Below, one piece after another: positions 45,568 to 56,770 of a DNA stretch of 64,000 nucleotides (positions are counted from its first letter, which is position 1; every line of letters begins with the position of its first letter). Source of the stretch: Trifolium pratense (Eukaryota; Streptophyta; Magnoliopsida; Fabales; Fabaceae). The translations under genes and the position numbers were made by a program. Below the pieces are notes generated by a model. It saw only the letters and a program-made list of their open reading frames with translations. It had not been told where the DNA came from and did not search any database. The stretch lies in contig NC_060060.1 in NCBI RefSeq assembly GCF_020283565.1, forward strand, positions 70,479,257-70,543,256, written 5' to 3'.

Positions 45568-47904
45568 TTACAAAAGTTGCTTCTGTTTGGGTTCAAGAAT
45601 AGGAGGATCAACATCAATTCCCATATTTGCTGCAGTGCCTGCTATAATTCTCATAGCTGAATCGATAGTCGAGCAATTCAAGTCCGGCAACTTCTCAGTA
45701 GCAATGGTACGCAACTGATCAATTGTGACTTTTCCAACTTTTTGTATTTTGGGGTCTTTTGAACCCTTTTCCACACCTACACAACAAATATAGTCGATAG
45801 TTTGAAAGAACACTGAATTCACAAATAAACAGAATATGTTTTACATTAAACACCTGATAATCTATCAAACCATAAACATAACATATCTGCCCCATTTTAT
45901 TTACGCTAATCATTTCAAGACTGAATTTAAGTTCTTTATTGCACAACTGAATTTAACTTATTGAGAGCACAACACTTTAACATTATCCCCTATTAGTCTA
46001 TATACATATACTGGATAAATAACCCGTCAAAAAAAATATACTGCATAAATAAAATTTCAAATATAGAAAGTTATGTTCAAGATGGGGAGATTTTAGTGGC
46101 AACGCAAAGTTCTCCACCCATTGAAACACCTAATGAAGAGAGGTTAGTCCATACCTACTGGGTGTAGCCTTGTAAGAATATCTCAAATTTGTAGTGCAAG
46201 AGAAATTTTAATATAATACAAGACACATTTTACAAAACATTGAATTAAATGTAAAATGTTATTTTGATCATATCTCAACTGTTGAGACAATGAGAATAAT
46301 ATACCAGTTGTTGCTAACCCTTGTTTGGAACCAGCTTAAAATAAATAGATCATACATAGGAAACTGAAACACAAAGTAAAAGCAGGCTAAAATAATTCAA
46401 CATTTTTTTATCTGTCAAATCAAATGTATAATAAAGATGAAATATCAATATGGATGGCTAGCAATTTTTTTTTTTTTTTTTTGGTACATGGATGGCTAGC
46501 AATTTTAATATATAAAGAAAGTGAGTTGGTCTGTCATTAATGAATGTATTAGTTCACTTAATCTCAAGGCAGCAGAAGACCATATAGCTCACTGACTTGG
46601 ATAATACTTACCTAGAATTCAAGATCCAACGATCCTTAATCTTTAATGACATTTGAGACAGGAAAGGGAAAAAAAACAATGAAAGATAGCAATGACCACT
46701 AGGGATGCGTATTGGCTTGGGACCTAGGAGTGTACTCCTCCTTAAGGTCTCAGGTTCGATTCTCTCTGGTGCCAATTTAGGTGGGCTAGTTTAGCTTCTT
46801 CAAAAATAAAAAAACTGTCGTGGTACGAGATTGCAGTTGGCCAAACATTTAATTCTACACTGCCAGAAAGTTAGAAACTGAACCTACTAGGAGCACCCAC
46901 CACGTCGACCCCATAGTGTCTCATAGTTGGCCTTACAACCTATGTAGCACTGACACTTTATACTGACAATGTGTGTGAGACTCTGAGGGTCCGACAACAC
47001 GTTTGTGACACCAACACGACACCTGACACTTATGATTACTGATTAACATACAATCACTTCGATTTTCTCAAACTATTACCGGTGTCTATATGTTAGTGTC
47101 AGTGTCGTGTCTGCCGTCCGGTGTGTGTGTATGTGTTTCATATCTTACAACCAGTGTCTATATGTTAGTGTCTGTGGTAAAGGGTTGAGTTATGAATTTG
47201 AAGCACATTTACATAACATAATATAAAAGGGTTATGAGATAATAATATACCAGCAGCCTTAAGCAGTAGAACAGAAGCAGGTGGAGTCTTCAATATGAAA
47301 GTAAAACTTTTATCCTGCAAAAAAACACAAAAATATAATTTAAAAAATGAAAACATAAGCAATGAAAAGAAAAAAAGAATAAAAAAGAGAGTGAATTACA
47401 TCAAAAACAGTTATTTCAACAGGAATAACATAACCAGGCTTATCAGCAGTTCTGGCATTGTAATCTTTACAGAAAGCCATAATATTAACACCCTTTGAAC
47501 CAAGAGCCGGTCCAACCGGTGGAGCCGGCGTCGCCTTCCCAGCTTCAAGAGCCAGCTTTATAATTCCAACAACTGCCACAACACAAAAATGGTCTTATAA
47601 ATAATAATTACATCGGAAATTTATTTGCAACAAAACAAACAAATTAGGAAATTGAACTAATGAATGAAGATTACCTACCTTTCTTGGCTTTGCCACCACC
47701 GGGTTTGGGGGGAGCCATGGCAGTGATTTTGAAGCGTCTTCTAGTAGTTGGAGAATGAGTGGTGGTGGTGGGAAGGGAAAGGGGGTTTTTGTTTTGAAGA
47801 GAAACTCCAGAGGACTTTAACGATAATTTAAGCGGATTGGAAAACATTGAAGAAGAGGAAGAAGAAGAAGACAGTGAGGGAGCGCAAAAGAGAGTGGACG
47901 CCAT
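45568..47904 (-). CDS. RPL11: Plastid ribosomal protein uL11 (L11), nuclear-encoded
   Basis: Four exons on the minus strand are 47904-47679, 47572-47400, 47314-47251 and 45776-45568. All introns are GT-AG and the phases fit, giving 223 residues. Residues 1 to about 63 are Ser/Thr-rich and basic ([20 protein letters not shown] to RRRFKITA), as in a chloroplast transit peptide. The mature protein has the N-terminal L11 domain with [20 protein letters not shown] and [17 protein letters not shown], then [15 protein letters not shown]. The C-terminal rRNA-binding domain has [13 protein letters not shown] and [14 protein letters not shown]11 binds the GTPase-associated region of 23S rRNA in the plastid 50S subunit and helps factor-dependent steps of translation. 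The gene appears intact. Its 1474-bp third intron contains a SINE and a minute LINE insertion. Confidence 0.96.
46469..46487 (-). mobile_element. Tail-only LINE insertion in RPL11 intron 3
   Basis: A T run followed by GGTAC is inserted between two direct copies of atggatggctagcaatttt (46451-46469 and 46488-46506). Read on the minus strand the insert is GTACC plus an A tail, the same 3' end as the LINE at 39196-39209. It is best explained as an extreme 5' truncation during LINE reverse transcription. Confidence 0.75.
46690..46815 (+). repeat. tRNA-derived SINE in RPL11 intron 3
   Basis: A box A-like attggcttgggacc is followed by a perfect box B GGTTCGATTCT (46753-46763), the body gccaatttaggtgggcta and an A-rich tail. 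I recognise this as a legume-type SINE. It lies antisense to RPL11. Confidence 0.65.
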
Positions 47905-48287
47905 TGAATTGCAAACAGAGTGAGAGTTGAGTTCGGATAAAATGCAGTATCCACTCTATCTATCTGTATTTTCCTAGTACTAGTTACTACTTTTTAATTT
48001 TTTTTGGGTAAAATTAATCCCTCCATATGAGGTGCGTTTCATCTGATAAAAATTAGAGGATTGTATAACTTTTATTGTATCATGTCTGATTTAGAAATTG
48101 ATTATGGGAATGGACAAAAGAGGTAACAAGAGACATAACAAGATTAAGAATATGTGTCTCTCACCGAACCAGAGGACAACTTTTTGTCCATAGCGCAACT
48201 ATAAAAAAATACGAGAATACACATTTTATTTTCGAATATAAAAAAATATTATTGTCATATCTCTTTCCGATATAGTTTTGTCATGTC
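47905..48287. other. RPL11 upstream region
   Basis: This should contain the RPL11 promoter and 5' UTR on the minus strand. It is AT-rich beyond 47990. I could not point to a definite TATA box, site II element or telo-box. Confidence 0.4.
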
Positions 48288-48295
48288 ATGTACTA

Positions 48296-48857
48296 CTATG
48301 AAGCTCGATACTTTAAAAATGGCGAATTATCGTGTCTGATACCGATACTCGTCCAATACGTCTCAATACTCGTATCGGAAAGTATCGGGCAATTAATATT
48401 ATTTCTTAAATAAAAAATTATTGATACGTGTCAGATACTTCTCCGATACGCGTATCAGAGAAGTATTAGACAATTAATGTTCTTTGACGGTAGAAATGGA
48501 GGAGAAGATACTGATACAATATGCGTTTCTTCTTAAATAGTGAATGTTAGAGTAAGATGTTCTTTATGATTGTCAACTATGTCTTTTTTTCCGATGATGT
48601 TTTTTTGGATGATACTAGTTATCTTCTTTTTGGGTAGTATTTACTTAAAGATATGTAATTGTCACTAGTTTGCTCAGTTTGAGTAATTTGAATGTTAATT
48701 TATTATCATTGTCAATTTTAGTTATGTTTATATTGATATATTAAATTTTAAATTTAATTTTTAAATAACGTATTGTGTCCGTATCGTATTGCGAATTTTG
48801 AAAATTTTCACGTATCGGTATCGTATCGGTATCGTGTCACGTATCGGGGCTTCATAG
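48296..48857. mobile_element. MITE rich in TATCG words, 8-bp duplication
   Basis: The ends are CTATGAAGCTCGATAC and the complement of CTATGAAGCCCCGATAC. They are flanked by ATGTACTA (48288-48295 and 48858-48865). The subterminal regions are full of GATAC/TATCG words on both sides. The 8-bp duplication would suit a hAT-like origin, though the end sequence is not the usual hAT one. It has no coding capacity. Confidence 0.8.
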
Positions 48858-48865
48858 ATGTACTA

Positions 48866-49372
48866 TCTTATTCTGTCCGATACTTTTAATAGTGCTGCCT
48901 GTCCAAGTCAGAGATCGAACTCATGACTTTAATTGGTTAAGTTTCTGCATCATCTCATCTAAATATTTTTTAGTAGTACTACTATTTATTTACTCATTTT
49001 CAAGGATAGTATTTACTTATGCTAGCATTTTAAAATGGTTGATAAAAACAAATTGAAATGGGTTAAATAATTTTATACGATACTCGGAGACATTTTTCCT
49101 TTCTAAATTTAATGAATAAATTATATTATATGTTATCCACTTTATGTGTGGATAACATAGATTCCTATATAAACCAAAGTTAATGTATCTAATCTTAATT
49201 TTGCATCAAATACGTCAATTTTTATTACTAATTTTTGCTTATATTTTAGAATAGAAGTAGTTTTTTTTTCGGTATTTTTTTTTTATAAGATGATCCTTTC
49301 GTTTGAGAAAATATACATGTGGTCCAATAACTATTTTATTGGATTTAATATATAGTAAGACAAAAATACGCG
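48866..49372. other. AT-rich spacer before LINE ORF1
   Basis: No gene was found. The last part may be the 5' UTR of the LINE that follows. Confidence 0.4.
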
Positions 49373-50042
49373 ATGTCCAACTCTCTGCTAGGGTTTGCGG
49401 CAGAACAACACGCGCCGCCACGGGATGAAGAGGATCAGCGAGAAAGAAGTTCAAAGAAAATTAAAGGTCCAAACAGTGCATCTGTAGTGCTGGAGGAAGG
49501 AGGCGAAGGACTGAAGGAAGGGTCGATCACGCATAAAACTGATGCGAGAGTCTCTCGATCCTATAAAGAGACTGTTTCTGGGGTTTTGACTGGAGTTGAC
49601 AGCAGCAAGAATGAAGGAAGAAAGGCAGGGACTGAAGGGGTGATGGAGGAAGATGGAGGGATATTGGTTGAAGGTCACATAGAAGAACAGAAGGTGGGAG
49701 AAATTGATTGTCCAATATTCTCCTTCTCTGTTAACGAGGAGCAAAGGATACAACAACCTTGGAAACAAGGTGTGATAGTTCAATTACTGGGAAGGAAAAT
49801 TGGGTATAAGGCATTGGAGAATAGGTTGAAACAGTTATGGGTGCGTAGAGGTGTGATACAAATTGTGGATCATAGCCATGATTTCTATCTTGTCACTTTT
49901 ACTAGTTTGGAGGACCAATGCAGGGCACTAACAGAGGGACCATGGATGATATATGATCATTACCTGGTGGTGCGTCCATGGAGTTCTAACTTTGATCCGG
50001 CTAGTACAACTGTTACCAAAACTGCTGTTTGGGTGCGTTTCT
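49373..50042 (+). pseudogene. Plant L1 LINE ORF1 N-terminus (DUF4283), cut by gypsy insertion
   Basis: The frame begins MSNSLLGFAAEQHAPP with a basic stretch SSKKIK and an acidic Gly/Glu-rich linker. From about residue 125 it shows the DUF4283 domain of plant LINE ORF1 proteins: WKQGVIVQLLGRKIGYKALE, RLKQLWVRRG, FYLVTFTSLEDQCRALTEGP, and WMIYDHYLVVRPWSSNFDP. In this family the protein binds the LINE RNA. The frame ends at AVWVRF, exactly where the gypsy LTR begins (stop formed by TGTAA). The rest of the LINE should lie beyond the right end of the window. Confidence 0.85.
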
Positions 50043-52282
50043 TGTAACGACCCATTTTTCGTATTCGTATATTTTATTAAATGTTATTTTATTTATTAAT
50101 TGGCTTTTATTATTTTAGTGAGCGACGAATAATTATTTAGCCGATCGTAAGTTATTAGGCGCGAGAACCTTGTTTTGGGCTTAAAGGGGCGTGAGAGGCA
50201 TGGGCCTAAGCCATTTGGGCTTGGTTCATGATATGAGAAGTAGTATAAGTAGCAAGTCAAACATATGAATAGTATCATAAATTCATTTCTTTGAGTTTGA
50301 GTGAGTAGAAGCAAGATAGAGCAAGAGCTAGGGTTTTGGCTAAGAGAAAGCTTGAGCAAGAGAAGGCTTGGATCATCATCTTTGCTTAAGGTAAGAGATT
50401 AGAATTCATGATTCTTGAGTGGTAAGGAGAGGGGAGATTGTCTATGTCTCCGTTCCCGAACTCTCCCACTCAATTTCTTTTAGACTTTGATTAAGCTTTT
50501 GTATGTGAGTATGATGTTCTTCATCATCACTTTGTATGTGTTAATCACTAGCTTGATTCCATGATAAATATGTATGTGTTGGGATCATTTTTGTTAAGTT
50601 TATGAAAGTTGCTTAAAACTCAAGTAATTGGCTTGATTTTGATTGTTAGAGGTATTTGGATGTTTGGAAGGGATGATTAATGTTCCTTGATACCATATAT
50701 GTTTGGAATGGCTGTTTATATGAATTTATAACATGTTTGGATGAATTTTTGAGTTGATTTAAGGTTAAACCGCCTTAGATAACTCAAGAACAGATATTTT
50801 GTTCTGGTGTGGTTCGCTAAGCGACCAGGAGTTCGCTGTAGCGAACAGGTTCGCTGAAGCTCGCCAATGCTCGCCATGAGCAGGTGACTTCCGGGTGAGG
50901 TTCGCGTAGGCTCGCTAAGCCTTCGCTCAGCGAATGGTTCGTTGAAGCTCGCCAATGCTCGCCATGAGCAGGTTACTTCCTGGTGAGGTTCACCATGTCT
51001 CGCTGAGGCTTCGCTTAGCGAGGGCCTCTGTGACAGCAATTCTTGTTGATGGTTGTAAGTGTGACTAGGCACTTGTAACATGGTTTAAGAGTATCCTTAC
51101 ATGATTGTTGATACATGTTGATACTGTTAATGCTTATTGATAATCGTTATATGATTGATAAACGTGTATGCAATAAGTTGTAGCTTAAAGTGAGCAATGT
51201 GATGTTTTGGCATTAAATTGTAATGTTAAGTGAATGTGTTTGAATTGTGTTTCCGCATTCATAATGAGTAGCTTCGAGCTAGAAATATCATATTGATGAT
51301 ATGTGTAAACATACATGCATTCATGTATATATATGTTGAAATTGGAAACTTGGGTTCCAATAGATTTAAATGGATTTTTGAGTCCATAAGGAAGCCGAGG
51401 ATCGGATTAGATGAATCCATAAGATCTAGAGCTGCTATCCAGCAGGATATAAAACTGTTTAACTTATCCATGAGGGATATGAAGGTTTGGTAAGTTCCGA
51501 ACAATCCGGCAAGATGTAAAACTGTTTAACTTATCCATGAGGGGTAAAAGGCAATTGGTACCACATGCATTAGTCGTGTCTAGGGATGACATGACATAGA
51601 ATGATTGGCATTAGATGCATTAGGGTAAATGCGCATATATTTGATGAATGGTATGTGACATTATCTGGTTGAACTGTGTTAAACTTTATTAATTGATAAC
51701 TGTTTAATACGACGTTTTGGCGTGAGTTAGAATATGTATGATATAGTTCGAAAGTGCAAGACCTTTCTTATGCTCGTATGATATGCGATTGTGTTTTCTA
51801 ACTCTCTGCTTTGTGTTATTTGCTGGACCTTTGGGGGTTCAGATATTCAGGCTGAGGATTGTGCCGACGTTTAGACTGCTGTTCTAGCGTGGTGTTGAAG
51901 TACCTTTTGGTGAGGAGACTTAGCATAGATTACTCCTCTTAGTACTAGCTTTTGACTAGAGTTTGTAAATAGTGAATGCTCTGGTAATGTAACATCGAGT
52001 CGGGGATTTCGCTTGGCTTTCATCGTATATCGGTGTTACCTTTTTGTTACGCTAGTTCTTGTATAAGTGACATCCTTAGGGATGAATATGGCTTATGTAT
52101 ATATATATGTATATATATGCATGCTTGGTTTGATTGGAATCCGTTGTTGCTTTTCATGTTAAATTTCATGATGCTCTGTGTGTATGCTTGTGTTTTAATT
52201 ACCGCGTGGCACTCTGCCTTTACACTTGTTGAAAAGTTTTTAAAATTACGTTTTTAAGGGTAGTACGGGTTAGGGTGTTACA
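50043..52282 (+). repeat. First gypsy LTR
   Basis: This 2240-bp LTR runs from TGTAACGACCC to GGGTGTTACA. A CGC-rich palindromic cluster lies at 50812-51027. A repeated block aaaactgtttaacttatcc occurs at 51452 and 51517. Many small frames are chance ORFs. Confidence 0.95.
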
Positions 52283-52286
52283 ATAG

Positions 52287-52298
52287 TGGTATCAGAGC
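52287..52298 (+). promoter_or_regulatory. Primer binding site of first gypsy unit
   Basis: TGGTATCAGAGC is an exact complement to the 3' end of plant initiator methionine tRNA. It lies four bases after the LTR. The second unit has it at 59010-59021. Confidence 0.9.
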
Positions 52299-52405
52299 AG
52301 GTCGGTTCGTGTGAACCAATTAGGACTTTTCTTTTCCCCGTATGAGCATGTGTAGGGAACACTGTTAGTACTTTCTAACGTCTAGTTGTGATTCGTTCAG
52401 GAATC

Positions 52406-55400
52406 ATGGCTGCTGCGAGAACGAATGCCCAGATTGCGGAGGCTTTGGCCGCACTCACCAACATTGTGGTTAGAGATCATCAACCTGGAAGAGAGGTAGA
52501 GATGAGGTTGGAACGGTTCATGAAGCAGAAACCGCCAACATTTACCGGAGGTTACAACCCGGATGGAGCTCACAAGTGGCTGGAGGAACTTGAAATAATT
52601 TTTGAAGCAATGGATTGTTCCGAGGAAGGGAAGACAACCCTTGGAACATATGTGTTGCGCGAGGAAGCGAATGTGTGGTGGAAGAATGCCAAGTTGAGGC
52701 TAGGACCCGGTGGTATGGCTATACCATGGGCAATGTTTAAAAGAGAATTTTTGGTTAAGTATTTTCCTGTGGATGTGAAGAATAAGAAGGTGGTGGAATT
52801 CATGGAGTTGAAACAGGGAAATATGACGGTAGCTGACTATGCCGTCAAGTTTGAGACTTTGTGTGCGTTTAGTCCGCATTACAACACTTTGGAAGCGGAG
52901 GACGACAAGTGTGTGAAGTTTGAAAGTGGTCTACGTCCAGACATTAAGCATATGATTGGATTTTCGCAGATAAGGGATTTTGCGACCCTTGTGAACAAGA
53001 GTAGGATCTGTGATGAAGATGGTAGAGCTAAGGTGAACTATTTTAAAGCTGTGAATGACCGAAAAGGGAAAGGACAAGAGCGCGGAAAACCTTATGATAA
53101 CCGCGGTAGGGGTAATACAAGTGGTGGTAAGAAGCCGGTGAATGGAAGTTGTTACAAATGTGGAGAGCGGGGTCATATGTCGTATGATTGCCAGAAGAAA
53201 TTGGACAAGTGTTTGAATTGTGGGAAGTTAGGCCACAAAGCCGAAGTGTGTAGGACAAGAGTCTTTTGTTTCAACTGTGGTGAGGAGGGCCACAAGAGTA
53301 TAACTTGTAAGAAGCCCAAGAAGGTGATGGGCAAGGTGTTTGCTTTGAGTGGAGAGGATGCTAGCCTTGAGGACAATCTCATTAGAGGTACGTGTTTCAT
53401 CTATGACACTCCTTTAATTGCGATTATAGATACGGGAGCGACACATTCTTTTATTTCTTTGGATTGTGTGAAGCGTCTTAGTATTCCTTTAACGGATATG
53501 ACGGGTAGGATGGAAATAGAAACTCCTGCTAATGGTTCAGTGATTACCCGACAAGTATGTCGTAATTGCCCCGTAACCATTTTTGATAGGCACTTTGGTA
53601 TGGATTTAGTGTGTATTCCACTTAGTGGTATGGATGTAATTTTTGGTATGAATTGGTTAATCTTCAACCGAATTCATATCAACTGTCGTGAGAAGGCCGT
53701 TGTTTTTCCGAAGCCGGAGGAGAACTTGCATTTGATGAGCGGAAAGGAAGTATCGGAAGCGTTGAAAGAACATGCCGAGATGTTCATGATGTTTGCATCA
53801 TTGAAACTCGAAGGAGGAGTTAAGATAGAAGAGTTACCGATCGTTTGTGAATTCCCAGATGTGTTTCCGGATGATATATCTGACGTGCCTCCAAAGCGAG
53901 AGGTAGAGTTTTCTATCGACCTAGTACCTGGAACTAGCCCGATATCGATGGCGCCGTATCGAATGTCAGCGTCAGAGTTGAATGAGTTGAAGAAGCAACT
54001 TGAAGAGCTGCTTGAGAAGAGGTTTGTTCGACCGAGTGTTTCGCCATGGGGAGCGCCAGTATTGCTTGTGAAGAAGAAAGATGGAAGCATGAGATTATGT
54101 ATAGACTATCGTCAGTTGAACAAAGTGACGATCAAGAATAAATATCCACTTCCGAGGATAGATGACTTGATGGATCAACTGGTTGGAGCTTGTGTGTTTA
54201 GTAAGATCGATTTGAGATCTGGATACCATCAGATTAGAGTAAAGACGGAAGACATACCTAAGACTGCATTTAGGACGAGGTATGGGCACTACGAGTATTC
54301 AGTTATGCCGTTTGGTGTGACCAATGCACCTGGAGTTTTCATGGAGTATATGAACCGAATTTTCCATTCATTTTTGGATAGATTCGTGGTGGTGTTCATC
54401 GACGACATTTTGATTTACTCAAAATCCGAGGAAGAGCACGAAGAGCACTTGAGGATTGTTTTACAAGTCTTGAAGGAGAAGAAGTTGTATGCCAAGTTGT
54501 CAAAGTGTGAATTTTGGATGAAAGAGGTGAGTTTCCTAGGGCATATAATTTCAAGTGGAGGAATCGCGGTAGATCCTGCGAAGGTTGACGCTGTGTCACA
54601 GTGGGGAACGCCGGAATCTGTTTCAGAGATTAGAAGTTTCCTTGGTTTAGCCGGTTATAATAGAAGATTCATCGAAGGTTTTTCGAAGTTGGCTTTACCG
54701 TTAACCAAGTTGACGAGGAAAGATCAAGCGTTTGTTTGGGATGGTATTTGTGAGAAGAGTTTCCAAGAGCTCAAGAGAAGGTTGACTACTGCACCCGTGT
54801 TGATTTTACCTGATGCCAAAGAGTCGTTCATCGTGTATTGCGATGCTTCGAAGTTAGGACTTGGCGGAGTGCTTATGCAAGGGGGTAATGTGGTAGCTTA
54901 TGCTTCAAGGCAACTGAAGGTTCACGAGAGGAACTATCCAACGCATGATTTGGAGTTAGCCGCAGTGGTGTTTGCTTTGAAAGTGTGGAGACACTACTTG
55001 TATGGATCGAGGTTTGAAGTGTTTAGTGATCACAAGAGTCTGAGATACTTATTCGACCAGAAGGAGTTGAATATGAGGCAACGTAGATGGCTCGAATTCT
55101 TAAAGGACTACGATTTTGAATTGAGTTATCACCCCGGAAAAGCCAATGTGGTGGCCGATGCATTAAGTAGGAAAACTTTGCATATGTCATCATTGATGGT
55201 GAAAGAGTTAGAGTTGATTGAAGAATTCCGAGACTTGAGTCTTGTGTGTGAGGTTACTTCTTTAAGTGTGAAGCTTGGAATGTTAAGATTGACGAATCCT
55301 TTTCTCGAAGATATTAAAGAATGTCAGAAATCGGATAAGAAATTGATGGAGAAGATGGTACTCATCAATGAAGGCAAGGAGACCAATATCAAGATTGACG

Positions 55401-56770
55401 AAAGTGGAGTAATGAGATTTCACGGAAGAGTTTGTGTACCGGATGTACCCGAATTGAAAAGAATGATCATGGAAGAAGGTCACAGAAGTGGTTTGAGTAT
55501 TCATCCTGGAGTAACCAAGATGTATCAGGATTTGAGGAAGTTATTTTGGTGGCCGGGAATGAAGAGGCAAATTTCTGAATTTGTTTATTCCTGCTTAACT
55601 TGTCAGAAATCGAAGATTGAGCATCAGAAGCCGTTTGGTTTGTTGCAACCAATGTTTATACCCGAATGGAAATGGGATAGCATTGCAATGGATTTTGTGG
55701 GAGGTTTACCGAAGACCAAGAAAAGTAACGAGGTGATTTGGGTAGTGGTAGATCGTCTGACGAAGTGTGCTCACTTCATTGCTATCAGGAAAGGTACTTT
55801 GGTGCCTAAGTTGGCCGAGATTTATGTGGAGCAGATTGTGAAGCTACATGGTATTCCAACAAGTATTATTTCGGATAGAGATCCGAGATTTACTTCCAGA
55901 TTTTGGGAAAGCTTGCAAGAAGCTTTAGGAACGAAGTTGAGGTTGAGTTCAGCTTATCATCCTCAGACAGATGGTCAGTCGGAGAGGACGATACAATCCT
56001 TAGAGGATTTGTTGAGGGCGTGTGTTTTGGAGCAAAACGTGAATTGGGATTCTTGTTTGCCGTTGGTAGAGTTTACATACAACAACAGTTACCATTCTAG
56101 TATCGGAATGGCACCGTTTGAGGCTTTGTATGGGAGAAGGTGTAGGACACCTCTGTGTTGGTATGAAACTGGAGAAGGTACAATTCTTGGACCAGAGATT
56201 GTACAAGAAACAACAGAGAAGATTCGGATGATTCGTGAGAAGATGAAAGCGTCTCAGAGTCGACAGAAGAGTTATCATGATAAGAGGAGGAAGGACATTG
56301 AATTCCAAGAGGGGGATCATGTATTCCTACGAGTTACATCGACTACTGGAGTAGGACGTGCGTTGAAGTCAAGGAAGTTGACATCGAAGTTCATTGGGCC
56401 GTTTGAGATTTTGAAGCGAGTTGGGAAAGTTGCGTATAGGATTGCATTACCGCCATCATTGGCGAATTTGCACGATGTTTTTCATGTATCACAGTTGCGC
56501 AAGTATGTGTCTGATCCGACACACGTGATTGAATCGGACGATGTTCAAGTGAGGGATGACTTGACCATCGAGACTGTGCCTTTGAGAATCGAAGGGAGAG
56601 AAGTGAAGAGGTTGAGAAACAAAGAGATTGCATCCGTGAAAGTCGTGTGGGGAGGACCGGCTGGTGAGAATGCGACGTGGGAGTTGGAAAGCAAGATGAG
56701 AGATTCTTATCCCGATCTGTTTCTACGTAATTTCGAGGGCGAAATTCTTTTAAGGGGGGTAGGATTGTAA
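52406..56770 (+). CDS. Chromovirus gag-pol polyprotein, first unit
   Basis: I start at ATG 52406 ([14 protein letters not shown]), because the frame upstream has only a GTG. The product is 1454 residues. Domains in order: gag (about 30-200); three CCHC knuckles starting at 249, 269 and 288; protease DTGATH (Asp 342); and RT with IDYRQLN and the catalytic IDD (Asp 666, 667). RNase H ([11 protein letters not shown], Asp 813) and the HHCC integrase zinc finger follow. The integrase core has D 1096, D 1157 and E 1193, and a C-terminal chromodomain-like region has [24 protein letters not shown]. The chromodomain is thought to guide insertion to particular chromatin. The stop TAA (56768-56770) is formed inside the LTR start. 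Residue 758 is Asn here and Tyr in the second unit. Confidence 0.95.
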   Translation: MAAARTNAQIAEALAALTNIVVRDHQPGREVEMRLERFMKQKPPTFTGGYNPDGAHKWLEELEIIFEAMDCSEEGKTTLGTYVLREEANVWWKNAKLRLGPGGMAIPWAMFKREFLVKYFPVDVKNKKVVEFMELKQGNMTVADYAVKFETLCAFSPHYNTLEAEDDKCVKFESGLRPDIKHMIGFSQIRDFATLVNKSRICDEDGRAKVNYFKAVNDRKGKGQERGKPYDNRGRGNTSGGKKPVNGSCYKCGERGHMSYDCQKKLDKCLNCGKLGHKAEVCRTRVFCFNCGEEGHKSITCKKPKKVMGKVFALSGEDASLEDNLIRGTCFIYDTPLIAIIDTGATHSFISLDCVKRLSIPLTDMTGRMEIETPANGSVITRQVCRNCPVTIFDRHFGMDLVCIPLSGMDVIFGMNWLIFNRIHINCREKAVVFPKPEENLHLMSGKEVSEALKEHAEMFMMFASLKLEGGVKIEELPIVCEFPDVFPDDISDVPPKREVEFSIDLVPGTSPISMAPYRMSASELNELKKQLEELLEKRFVRPSVSPWGAPVLLVKKKDGSMRLCIDYRQLNKVTIKNKYPLPRIDDLMDQLVGACVFSKIDLRSGYHQIRVKTEDIPKTAFRTRYGHYEYSVMPFGVTNAPGVFMEYMNRIFHSFLDRFVVVFIDDILIYSKSEEEHEEHLRIVLQVLKEKKLYAKLSKCEFWMKEVSFLGHIISSGGIAVDPAKVDAVSQWGTPESVSEIRSFLGLAGYNRRFIEGFSKLALPLTKLTRKDQAFVWDGICEKSFQELKRRLTTAPVLILPDAKESFIVYCDASKLGLGGVLMQGGNVVAYASRQLKVHERNYPTHDLELAAVVFALKVWRHYLYGSRFEVFSDHKSLRYLFDQKELNMRQRRWLEFLKDYDFELSYHPGKANVVADALSRKTLHMSSLMVKELELIEEFRDLSLVCEVTSLSVKLGMLRLTNPFLEDIKECQKSDKKLMEKMVLINEGKETNIKIDESGVMRFHGRVCVPDVPELKRMIMEEGHRSGLSIHPGVTKMYQDLRKLFWWPGMKRQISEFVYSCLTCQKSKIEHQKPFGLLQPMFIPEWKWDSIAMDFVGGLPKTKKSNEVIWVVVDRLTKCAHFIAIRKGTLVPKLAEIYVEQIVKLHGIPTSIISDRDPRFTSRFWESLQEALGTKLRLSSAYHPQTDGQSERTIQSLEDLLRACVLEQNVNWDSCLPLVEFTYNNSYHSSIGMAPFEALYGRRCRTPLCWYETGEGTILGPEIVQETTEKIRMIREKMKASQSRQKSYHDKRRKDIEFQEGDHVFLRVTSTTGVGRALKSRKLTSKFIGPFEILKRVGKVAYRIALPPSLANLHDVFHVSQLRKYVSDPTHVIESDDVQVRDDLTIETVPLRIEGREVKRLRNKEIASVKVVWGGPAGENATWELESKMRDSYPDLFLRNFEGEILLRGVGL

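Noticed and set aside
50851..51020. Repeated units in the gypsy LTR as a possible CRISPR array
   Set aside because: Spacing is irregular, repeats are degenerate, there are no cas genes and the DNA is plant nuclear.
50716..51081. ORF of 121 residues on the minus strand, repeated at 57439 and in part at 11889
   Set aside because: It is a chance frame through the CGC-rich cluster of gypsy LTRs.
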